Below are positions 53,600 to 63,130 of a stretch of DNA of 64,000 nt, piece by piece. Made by a program: the position numbers and the translations under genes. A model generated the notes under the pieces. The model worked only from the letters and a program-made list of their open reading frames with translations, had not been told where the DNA came from and did no database searches. This DNA comes from Acanthosepion esculentum (taxonomy: Eukaryota; Mollusca; Cephalopoda; Sepiida; Sepiidae), in contig OZ038482.1 of NCBI GenBank assembly GCA_964036315.1, positions 10,959,698-11,023,697 of the forward strand. Reading direction: 5' to 3'. Each line of letters starts with the position of its first letter. Position 1 is the first letter of the stretch.

Positions 53600-55690
53600 A
53601 CAAGTAATAGCCAATTCTGCTATCGTTGAACTGGATCTGCCTATTTGTGCCATTGTTGAACTTGATCTGCCCATTACGTCATCATTGAACTTCCAATTCC
53701 GCCATCATTGAACTGCCAATTCTGACATTGAACTTGGTCTGCCAATTCTGCCATTGTTGAACTGAGCCTGCCTATTGTGCCATTGTTGATCTGCCAATTC
53801 CGCCATTGAACTTGGTCTGCCAATTCCGCCATTGTTGGTCTACCAATTCTGCCATTGAACTGATTCTGTATATTCTACCATTGTTGAACTTGGTCTGCCA
53901 ATGAATGGGACTGCTTATTGCCGTTAAACTTGATCCTGCCAATTCTGCCATTGTTCTGCCATTGAACTGGGTCTTCTTATTGCTGTTGCCGAACGGTCTG
54001 CCAATTCTGCCGGTGTTGATTGGCATGCCAATTCTGCCATCGAAGTTGGTCTACCATTTCAACCATCGTCTGCCAATTCTGCGAACTTTATTTGCCAATT
54101 ATGCCTTCGATTAACTGGATGTGCCAATTGTGCAATTGAACTGCCAATTCCGCTATCATTGAACTCGGTCTGCCAATTGCTGTTGAACGGTCTGCTAATT
54201 CTGTTATTGCTTGGTCTGTCAGTTCTGACATTGTTGAATGGCAAGCCAATTCTTCTGTTGAACTTTATCTGCCAATTCTGCCATCGTTCAACTTGGTCTG
54301 CCAATTCTGACGAACTGGCTTTGCCAATTCTGTCATCAAACTTGGCTTGCCAATTTTGCTATTGTTGAACTTGGTCTGCCATTTCTGCTACCGTTAGTCT
54401 GCCAATTCCAATGGACTTGGTCTGCCAATTCTGCTATTGCTTCGTCTGCCAATTCTGCCATTGTTCTGTCATCGTTGAAATTGGTCTGCTAATTCTGACG
54501 AACTTTGCCAATTCTGTCATCAAACTTGGCATGCCAATTCTGCCGTTGCTGAACTTGGTTTGCTAATTCTGCTATTGTTGAACTTGGACTGCCAATTCTG
54601 CTATCGTTAGTCTGCCAATTCCGACGGACTTGGTTTGCCAATTCTGCCGTTGTTGAACTTGGTTTGCCAATTCTGTTATTGTTGGTCGGCCAATTCTGCC
54701 ATCATTTAACTTGGTCTACAAATTCTGCTATCTTTAATCTGCCAATTCTGAAGGACTTGGTATACCAATTCTGCCGTTGAACTGCCAGTTCAGCTATCGT
54801 TGAACTTGGTCTGTTATTTCTGAACTTTGTTGGTCTGCCAATTCTGTCTACTTTGAACTTGGTCTGCCAATTCTGCTATTCCACTGCCAATTCTGCTATA
54901 GTTGAATGGCATGCCAATTCTGCCATCGTTGAAATTATTCTGCCATCGTTGAAATTGGTCTGCCAATTCTGACGAACTTTGTTTGCCAATTCTGTCATCA
55001 CTTGGCATGCCCATTCTGCCGTTGTTGAACATGGTTTGCCAATTCTGATATTGTTGAACTTGGTCTGCCAATTCTGCTATCGTTAGTCTGCCAATTCTGA
55101 CGGACGGTTTGCCAATTCTGACGGACGGTTTGCCAATTCTGCCGTTGTTGAACTTGGTTTGCCAATTCTGTTATTGTTGGTCGGCCAATTCTGCCATCGT
55201 TGAACTTGGTCTGCCAATTCTGCTATGGTTAATCTGCCAATTTTGACGGACTTGGTTTGCTAATTCTGACATTGGTCTACCAATTCTGCCGTTGAATTGC
55301 CAGTTCAGCTATCGTTGAACTTGGTCTGTTATTTCTTAACTTCGTTGGTCTGCTAATTGTGCCATTGAATGGTCTGACGAACTTGGTCTGCCAATTCTGC
55401 CTTCTTTGAACTTTGCCAATTCTGCTATTCAACTGCCAATTCTGCCATAGTTGAACATGGTCTGACAAATCTGCCATTGTTGAACGGCCTGCCAATTCTG
55501 CCATTGAACTGGGTCTGCCTATTACCGTTGAACTTCTGACAATTCTTCCATTGTTCTGCCAATTCTGCAATTGAACTGATTCTGCCTTTGTTGAACTGGA
55601 TCTGCCTATTGTGCCATTTAACTGCCAATTCTGCCTTTGTGGAACTTGGTTTGCCAATTCTGCCAGCAGTGAATTTGGTCTACTAATTCC
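53600..55690. repeat. 2.1-kb degenerate minisatellite (TGCCAATTCTGCCAT-type)
   Basis: Roughly 70-80 units built from three short modules: CTGCCAATTCTGCCATTGTT, GAACTTGGT, and ACGGACTTGGTTTGC-like links. Unit length varies (about 19-45 bp). Longer blocks are re-duplicated; for example, TCTGACGAACTTTG...TGTCATCA...CTTGGCATGCC occurs near 54490 and 54965, and a run from CGTTAGTCTGCCAATTC through GTTATTGTTGGTCGGCC occurs near 54600 and 55080. Minus-strand frames (NWQTKFN, ELADQVQ) are repetitive and repeatedly interrupted, so no gene is called. Confidence 0.93.
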
Positions 55691-55694
55691 ACCA

Positions 55695-57320
55695 TTTTAA
55701 CATAGTGCTTTTATATCTGACAAGATTTTCTCGTTTTTAAATGGGATATCTCTTCATGATATTGTGGATCATGACTCTTCACAGATTCTATTTTTGCCAA
55801 CTATAAATTGTTGTGACTTTATAGGAAAGGGAGTGGAGTTGTTTCCTCATACCCTGTCCATTGTTTTGAATTCAAAGGTCCTTCTCCTACACTGGCTGAT
55901 ACCCAAGATTCCAGAGCCTAAATCATAAATCTTGTCTACTATTTAATCTATAGCCAGGTTGGTTGAAGAAGAAATAGCTTTATATTTTTCTCAAGTGAAT
56001 TAGCATGAAAGGGGAAATATCTCTGCTGAAGCCAGAATTTGAATTCTACTTACCAAATCCATTTTACATGCTAGTAACCAATATACTAACTGTATATCCC
56101 TTCGGTGATTATCCTTGCTTAATGAAAATGTTTGTGTTTAATTTTGGTTAACATAACTTTAAAAAAAATAAAATTACTGATGAAGAATATAAAAATAGAT
56201 TCAATCTTAAATGACAGTTTTTTTTTCCTCTTCTGCCCAAATTTAAAAAGATATATTTTCAAAATAGTTTTAGGTGAATCCATCCAGTCGGAATGGCTTA
56301 CTGTTTCAGGACTTTGAACTTTGGTGAAATTCAGAAGTTCCATGTTTAATGTTGGAGAAGATGCACTTCCCCATGTCAAATGATTTGAAAGTCCAGTGCT
56401 TATTTAGAAATTCAGGGTTCAATGCATATTTAGGAATCAACATTATACATTGTTTTTCACATCTTTCCTGTCGAGTTGAAGATCTCTCTTACATCGTGTG
56501 TTACCCATTCAGTAATGATCAAATAGAATATAGCTTAGCTTTAGAAAATGTTGCCATCACTGTGTCACCCTTGTTCATACTCTTTGAAAGAACTTTGTTA
56601 TAATGACAATTTCTTTTGTCAACTTCAAAGGCCAAACTATGAAAGGCATGTACTTTTCTCTGTGACTTTGTCATTATCTTTCTCAAAGACCTTTTGAGGA
56701 TTTTGGCAATTCTTCCTTTCATCCTTTGTCTTGTGATCCACACATTCTGCTTGCAAATGAGAGTGGAAGCAGCTACTCCCTCTCTTTCTCAACATATTTA
56801 TCACAAAGCCACACTTGAATTTTGTACAAACAGAATTTTACAAAGCCAGAATAGTGAATTATTTTCACTCTGTTTCTTTGAAAATTGACGCTGCCAAAGA
56901 TGTTGTAGTCTTGATAAATTTCTTTGATTTTTCTTTCCCCAAACTGATGAAAGCAATATCGGTCGTGTTTACCATCTGCCACATAGGAAAGTTGGTTCTT
57001 CATCTGTAGCTTTTAGATTCTTCAAAGAACACTGTTATTAAAAACAAGTCAAAAACTTGTCGAAATTTGGACACTTCAGCAAAACAGGTTACAATATTAG
57101 TTAATATTCTCCTTAGCCCTTAAAACTTTCTATCAATGTTGATCTTTGAGAAATTCTAAAGTGTAAAGTATTTCTTAAATGCTGATTACATTCAATTCCT
57201 TTCTTTTATAAAAGATAATTCCTCTTGTTAACCTATTTACCAAAAATGAACACTGAGACTTGATTTTCTTTTGTTAACTATATTGTTTTAAAAACAATGA
57301 TCACTACTTCCAATTTCCAT
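55695..57320. other. Non-coding stretch
   Basis: No gene or mobile element recognised. Several overlapping frames of 60-86 aa on both strands have no domain signature. Confidence 0.45.
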
Positions 57321-57324
57321 TAGT

Positions 57325-58015
57325 CCTGGGTATGATGATCAACTACATCTGGCAACAAGGACTCAGACTGGGAGATTGGCTGTTTTGAGGAGTGTGGAAC
57401 CACACCTTAATTACTGTTGTTCCCAAGTCCACCCTGAACCACAGTGGTAGCACCTGTTATGGTACCAGAAATGGGTAAATAGTGAACAAAACACTATGAA
57501 AGTATAAAAATACAGTTTTATAGTAAAAATACAAGCAATAATTTTTTATAAAAAAAAAGTAGCAACAATACCTTTTTAAAGTAACATGACCAACAATACA
57601 TTTTATCGGTAGTTGAAGGGAGACAATTGCGTCCAAAATATATTTAGTTGAACCTATAAAATTGTTCAGATTATTTACATTTTGGCATTGAATGACCCAT
57701 GGAAGTTGATATGTCGCTAAACAAAATCAACCAACCAATAGGAAAGAACACTTTCATGGCATTAAGTCATATAATATCTGACAATTTCTTTATTTCAAAC
57801 TGTATTCCACAATATAACGTCAACAAAACTACAATCATCACCTTTGATAATTATGACCGCACATGTATATGCACAAAAGCTGTGTATCATCTACCATGTA
57901 TTCAATTGTGAAAACAGAATAACATCATATTTTTATTACTTCAAAGCTCTCAAGAAAATTAAATTCCGATATTAAATGACCCATAAGGAGTTGATGAGCC
58001 ATTAAACAAACAACT
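57325..58015 (+). mobile_element. Repeat X, long form, copy 7
   Basis: Begins GTCCTGGGTATGATGATCAA and contains CAGTGGTAGCACCTGTTATG, ATGACCAACAATACATTTTA, GGAGACAATTGCGTCCAAAA and tail GTTGATATGTCGCTAAACAA. It continues with CAAACTGTATTCCACAATAT, ATCATCTACCATGTATTCAA and a second tail-like motif to 58015. It aligns over its whole length with 2695-3335, with one extra block of about 45 bp (57835-57885). Confidence 0.75.
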
Positions 58016-58124
58016 CGATCAATCGACCCAATTCTCCTTCACAAATCATCTTGATTTAAAAATAATTGTTCATTATTAAACTGGTTTGTAGTCTTCCAAA
58101 TCTCTTGGCTCCTTCATCAATATC

Positions 58125-58380
58125 TTTCTATGTGCAATGTCTCTTCAGAACATAGCTGTCCACAACATCCTATTCTTTGTAGTCTTTTGTAGGTTTTTGT
58201 AGTTCTTAGTAAGGTTTTCTCTTCACTATTTCAGTCCCTGTTCTGCCATTCATTTACACAAGGTTACTCTCTCTCTCGCCGTCAGTATGTGAGTGTTGAA
58301 TTTTCCAATCCCTCTTTCCTCAAGTGTTCTAGAAATTTCAGCTCTTTCTAAGTGTCCATTTTGTTTTTATTATTCTCTTT
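58125..58380 (-). mobile_element. LINE (endonuclease/RT type) C-terminal fragment
   Basis: DNA-level match to 32140-32360 (CACAACATCCTATTCTTTGT, CATTTACACAAGGTTAC, GTCAGTATGTGAGTGTTGAA). Minus-strand frames are more decayed there (EEKTLLRTTK). It includes a small tandem duplication of GTAGTTCTTTTGTAGG-like text near 58180. Confidence 0.6.
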
Positions 58381-58410
58381 AATCACATGTGCAGTCTGTA
58401 GTTTTCTCTA

Positions 58411-58685
58411 TGTTATATTCCGTGCTAATAGGAATATGGAATGGACAAACACAGTGGATAAATAGTAACATGTTTATTGTAGAAACCAGTACACCAAGCA
58501 ATGAAGTAATAGTTATGCGTACGGTCGTCACAAATCAGTACAGTTGTGTGTGTGCTGCTATAGGAAGGCCGCTAGTTCTCAGAGATCCCAGCTCGACTCT
58601 CCTGTCTGCTGTCCTAACAGATACTTATAGGTGGTTACCACCTATAGTGCTGCCACTCATGGGGGTGGCAGGTTATTCCATTACA
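58411..58685 (-). mobile_element. Possible solo LTR
   Basis: On the minus strand, it starts TGTAATGGAATAACCTGCCA, carries a TATA-like CTATAAGTATC (near 58620) and, further on, AATAAA (near 58470), and ends ATAACA: the U3-R-U5 order of an LTR. The GC-rich interior differs from the flanks. The target duplication is unclear, and no partner LTR is present. The 140-aa frame at 58389-58811 crosses it and is not supported as a gene. Confidence 0.45.
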
Positions 58686-58689
58686 TCAC

Positions 58690-59270
58690 TCAGCTTTTTG
58701 AGAAAAATGTTTTTTTTTTTTCAGCATTGTATAAAGAGATCAATTCCTATAAGTTCAGTATTTAAACCAAATTTAATTACTTCAGACAGCAGGGAATTCC
58801 TAACAATGTAATGCAGTAGAATGTGATTGTGTTATATCATGGATGGCATCTATATTCTGGCTCAATAGCAAATACTGTGTAATGCTGTCTGATGGTCGAT
58901 GATGATGTTTAAAAAACCCTTCATATCCGATGAATTATTTCACCTAATATCCTCGTGTTCACTTTTATTGTACTTACAGCCAAAATATTATTTGTATGTA
59001 TGTTGATGGTTTAAGAATTATAAACAGAAAAAGAACTTACTAATCTGCCTGAAAAACTAGAGATTGAATTAAACTTTATTTACTATACGGAATGCCACAA
59101 TAAAAGCTTAATACAAAAATCATAAATGATTGGGTAAGAAAACTGGAAAGATCTTTTTAATCATATCAGTCAGTTTGAATGTGTCACTTTTGGGGATCTA
59201 TACTGAGGATAATCTGCTAATCTCATAATTTTCCCTCTCTCTCCAATATTCTTTATTACTCTTTCATTTA
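58690..59270. other. Non-coding stretch
   Basis: AT-rich. Nothing recognised. Confidence 0.45.
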
Positions 59271-59274
59271 CTCT

Positions 59275-59520
59275 TTCTATGCCTCTCTCTCTCTCCCTCC
59301 TCTACTCACATCCTCTATGCTACCTGTATTTTCACTCTCTACAGTTTTCTCTCTCTCTATTTCTTTCTTCACTTTCCTTCATCCTCTTCCATCTTCTCTC
59401 TCTGCTTTGCTCTTTCTTCTTTCATCACTCCTCACCATTTGTCGCTCCCCTCTATATGCCGCTTTTTGCCGCTCCCCTCTATATGCCGCTTTTTGCCGCT
59501 CCCCTTTTTTCCTCTATATC
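59275..59520. repeat. Pyrimidine-rich tract with 27-bp tandem unit
   Basis: CT-rich on the plus strand, ending in two and a half units of CGCTCCCCTCTATATGCCGC TTTTTGC (59443-59510). It keeps Ser/Leu-rich frames open. Confidence 0.85.
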
Positions 59521-59524
59521 TCAC

Positions 59525-60425
59525 CCCTTATAGATTTCCCTTAAATCTCTGGAAGTAGATAAGCTGTAAAATACTAAAAAAAAAAAAAAAGAAAATCTTG
59601 AAACCCATTTAATCAGATTCTCTTTTGACTTTTTCCAAAATGACGGCACTCTTGTTATTATTATCTCAATTTCTGAAGTCTTCTACTTGCTAGTGGATAT
59701 ATCAGTCAGCTTTAAAAATTAAATCTCAGCTCAAGACATTTACTTTGGCTAAGCCATTATCTGCACTTCTGATTGAATAAGGGTTATCATAAAAAACTAC
59801 TTATTGATTGATTCTTCTCGTAAATCAAGCAACAAACTCCTCCTCATTTGAATAAGACATCTTGTTCTTACTACCAATTCCTCATGCTTAAAGTACATTG
59901 TCATCTTTTGAAACTAAAGTGCTCTCTCTCTCTTATTCCTGCTACTCCTTCATCAGTAGCTTATTTTTTTTCTTTTTAGATTCAAGAATAATGTTATTTT
60001 CCTCTGTATTTCTCCTCACCTTCATCCCCCCCCCGAAATAATTCCATCATTGCGATCGATTCTTTATTATTTTCCTACGTGTGTTTATTTATATAACAAA
60101 AATTGTGTCTGTGCTGACTTGATCTTTTGATTTAGTTACAGAAAACAAAACCAGCTTCATTAAAAATCTAGTTTAACTTTTATGCTACTTCTAAAAATAC
60201 ACAAATTTTCTTGTGCCATCTTTTTATATTCCATAACCCCTCTCTCTCTCTCTCTCTCTCTCACACTTTTCAGGTTTCTTTTGGCAATATAATGCAATGT
60301 TAACCTTTTAACATTCACATTAAACTAATAGATATTGTGAAAGTATTAAATGACGAATTCCTCACTGAGGGATAAATTTGAAGAAGTTATTAATATTATG
60401 TACCTTATTTTTTGCACCAGATTTC
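59525..60425. other. Non-coding stretch
   Basis: Contains an A-run (59578-59592), a C-run (60028-60036) and a CT microsatellite (60241-60262). No gene recognised. Confidence 0.5.
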
Positions 60426-61295
60426 TCAGTCATGGGTATGATGATAAAGTACATTTGCGTCCTGGATAAGACGATAAACTACGTCCAACAGCAAGGCCTC
60501 TGATCAGGAGGCTTTGAGGAGCGTGGAACCACCTCTTAATTGCTGGTGTTCCCAGGTCCACCCTGACCCGGGGTGGTAGCACCTGTTAAGGTCTCGGCTA
60601 TGGGTTAATAGTTAACCCCCAAACTGGGGTCAAAGCACTATGAAAGTGTAAAAATAGGTTTTAATACCATCAATAAATTTTTGTAAAAGATTATTACCAT
60701 CAATAAATTTTTGTAAAAGATTATTACCATCAATAAATTTTTGTAAAAGATTATTACCAGCAATAAATTTTTGTAAAAGATTATTACCAGCAATAAATTT
60801 TTGTAAAAGATTATTACCAGCAATAAATTTTTGTAAAAGATTATTACCAGCAATAAATTTTTGTAAAAGATTATTACCATCAATAAATTTTTGTAAAAGA
60901 TTATTACCATCAATAAATTTTTGTAAAAGATTATTACCATCAATAAATTTTTGTAAAAGATTATTACCAGCAATAAATTTTTGTAAAAGATTATTACCAG
61001 CAATAAATTTTTGTAAAAGATTATTACCAGCAATAAATTTTTGTAAAAGATTATTACCAGCAATAAATTTTTGTAAAAGATTATTACCATCAATAAATTT
61101 TTGTAAAAGATTATTACCATCAATAAATTTTTGTAAAAGATTATTACCAGCAATAAATTTTTGTAAAAGATTAATAAATTTTTAAAGAAAAAAATATTAG
61201 CAGCATTACATTTTTGGACAAAAAATATTACCAGAAATAAAAATCTTGTCGGCATTAAATAACCCATTGAGGTTGATATGCCGTAAACCAAACCA
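60426..61295 (+). mobile_element. Repeat X, copy 8, with expanded internal array
   Basis: The start is duplicated in tandem: GTCATGGGTATGATGATAAA GTACATTTGC, then GTCCTGGATAAGACGATAAA CTACGTCC. GGTGGTAGCACCTGTTAAGG, CGGCTATGGGTTAATAGTTA, the expanded array (60660-61175), degenerate units and tail GGTTGATATGCCGTAAACCA follow. It is about twice the length of the other copies because of the array. Confidence 0.9.
60660..61175. repeat. 30-bp minisatellite, 17 units, with 7-unit higher-order pattern
   Basis: Unit ATTACCA(G/T)CAATAAATTT TTGTAAAAGATT, almost invariant apart from the G/T site. Along the array the site reads TTT GGGG TTT GGGG TT G, a 7-unit (210-bp) pattern. Each unit carries AATAAA on the plus strand. 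30 bp is a multiple of 3, so a 217-aa frame (YKNLLLVIIF repeated) appears on the minus strand. It is not a gene. Confidence 0.96.
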
Positions 61296-61309
61296 AATCA
61301 CACCCAGAT

Positions 61310-61690
61310 TTCTCATCCTGGTGGGCCACAATGTTTCAGCTGTTGTACTCTGATTTTCTTCAGGTGTTGTATTATATAACTTTTCTGGATTTTTTTAATT
61401 TTTTTAATTTAACCCTTTATTTGATCTATGAAAGTAGATGTTCTCATTTTTGCTTTCCGTGCAATTTGTGAGTGTCCTGACTTAGCTAGTGGAATTGTAT
61501 GAATTACAGCATAATTTCCACCACTTGAAAATTGGTATTAGGTTTAAGCCTCAAAAATTTCCCAACTGGATTGTCTAAGAGATACAAGGCCTAACAGATT
61601 AAAGCCTTGATTAAAAGACATTTGGTTCCTTGATAGTTGTGAGTTCAATCTCTGGGTGTTCAAATCTAAAAATATCATCAGACTGAAGAA
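61310..61690. mobile_element. SINE family A, fourth head-to-head arrangement, decayed
   Basis: The left part (61315-61450) is family A in minus orientation: CACCTGAAGAAAATCAGAGT, ACAACAGCTGAAACATTGTG, AAATAAAGGGTTAAATT. The right part (about 61560-61680) is a plus-strand head with GTTGTGAGTTCAATCTCTGG. The spacer TTACAGCATAATTTCC ... TTAGGTTTAAGCCTC resembles the spacer of the 11.9/12.3 kb pair. Confidence 0.5.
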
Positions 61691-61699
61691 ACCCTTTTT

Positions 61700-62340
61700 T
61701 TGCATTGGAAATTGCTTTTTATGGAATTATTTTTTTAATATTCAACAGAAGATGTTCTATTTATAATTAGTAAACTTCAGTTATCTAATATGATTCATCT
61801 GTCCTTAATGAGCAACAGGATAAAGAAAGTCCAGGAAACTTTATTCTCTAACCACTCAGTGTATATGAGAGGTTGATAAGTCATAAAACAAAACTACTAA
61901 CCAATGAGAGAAGAGAATCTTATGACTGAGAGTGTTGTATGTGGTTCAGTGTTCAATGCTAGTTAAAAAGGCAGTATTACAAATCCTAATTCTCTAGGCA
62001 AGTAAGTTCTTTCTACTTAGCACATTTGTACACCACTTGGAAATATCAAGTGGAATGTATTTGCTATTAACAATAATAATAAAAATGTAATTTTCATTTT
62101 AGTTTTATTTTATTCATTAATCATAATCTATAATTTCTGCATTTTTAGCTTTTCTAGGAATACCTTCTCAACCATTCACTTCAATTTGAAGGCTTAAATT
62201 TCTATTTTAATGATCCAATAATAGATAACTGAAAACAAATTATTAAAATAGAGATTCAATTACAAATAAAAAAAAATTGGTATATTTTTAAAAATATTTG
62301 TGCACAATTTAAAAAGATATATAAACGTAGAAAAGTTATT
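61700..62340. other. AT-rich stretch with a SINE tail
   Basis: Near 61855-61900 there is a family B/X-type tail (GAGAGGTTGATAAGTCATAA AACAAAAC) preceded by CTAACCACTCAGTG. The remainder is AT-rich and unassigned. Confidence 0.45.
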
Positions 62341-62344
62341 TAGC

Positions 62345-63130
62345 TGAAATCAACTGTTGCTTCAAGGACAGCCTTGATATGAACTCAGAAATGACTGTAC
62401 ACCTGTATCAGATGTTGACATGTTCTCAGTGTTGACCATCCTCATTCGATGGTTGCTTTCAAATAGTCCCTAATATTATGTGGTTACCAGTTAGTCTCTC
62501 CTTCTAGGTGGCCATATGTTGTGTGTAACAGGATTGTGAAAATTCTTGACCAGTCATCTTGGATAACATGGGCTATGTGAAAGGAAGCAGAATCTAGTGG
62601 GACATGTACAGACTACCCTGGGCTACTACTTTTAATGGAGGCTGGATCACTAGATCCAGCACTTCAGTGTAGATGGTCACATTGACCCCAAAGCCCTGTG
62701 GAAAGAAGGAAGCGGGGTGACATGAAAAGGTTCTTGTACATAGACAATAGAAAATTTGTGTGCATCAACATAGACACTTACACAGAGCTTCTGGTCAGAG
62801 AAGAACCAGTGTTTTCTGAACTAGCCACAGAGCTTTAACTTGTTCAGCAAGCACTTTGGTTGGATAATGTTACTTTTGGGTCTTGTCTGACATGAGCCAT
62901 CCTTTTATCCCCAACAGGACTTGTATCTGTGGTCCTTTTACGTCACATACCATGAGCTGCTTGGAAATTAGCCCTCATTGACTTTCTGGTGTTCAGTTAC
63001 AGTTGATGAGGAAGTTTCTCATATTTATATTTGATCACTTAGAAGAATATTTCTTTTGGCCATAGAGGACCAGTCCATGCTAGAGGTCTTGAGATGTCTT
63101 TGAAGATGAAGAACTTGATCACTTACAAGT
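62345..63130 (-). pseudogene. Mariner-like (IS630/Tc1 superfamily) transposase relic
   Basis: Successive minus-strand frames read KCLLNKLKLCG and KHWFFSDQKLC (first catalytic aspartate region, usually 'LWFFSDEK'), then QGFGVNVTIYTEVLDLVIQP, VPLDSASFHIAHVIQDDWSR (second aspartate region, usually 'FQQDSAP.H.A'), then NFHNPVTHNIWPPRR, where 'NIWPP.SPDLNPLDY' is expected. This matches the transposase type with 'LLNKLK', 'GLRVN...Y...L' and 'FPD.VTPNIWPP' blocks, common in molluscan and arthropod genomes. Many frameshifts and stops are present and the third acidic residue is not identifiable. No terminal inverted repeats were found. Confidence 0.75.

Noticed and set aside
58389..58811. 140-aa open frame as a gene
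   Set aside because: It overlaps LTR-like sequence, has no recognisable domain and ends in low-complexity sequence.
60660..61175. CRISPR-like regular repeat array
   Set aside because: Units are directly contiguous with no unique spacers, and the setting is a eukaryotic transposon.
60638..61291. 217-aa open frame with repeated YKNLLLVIIF
   Set aside because: Made entirely by a 30-bp tandem repeat whose unit is a multiple of 3 and stop-free in one frame. It lies within a mobile element.
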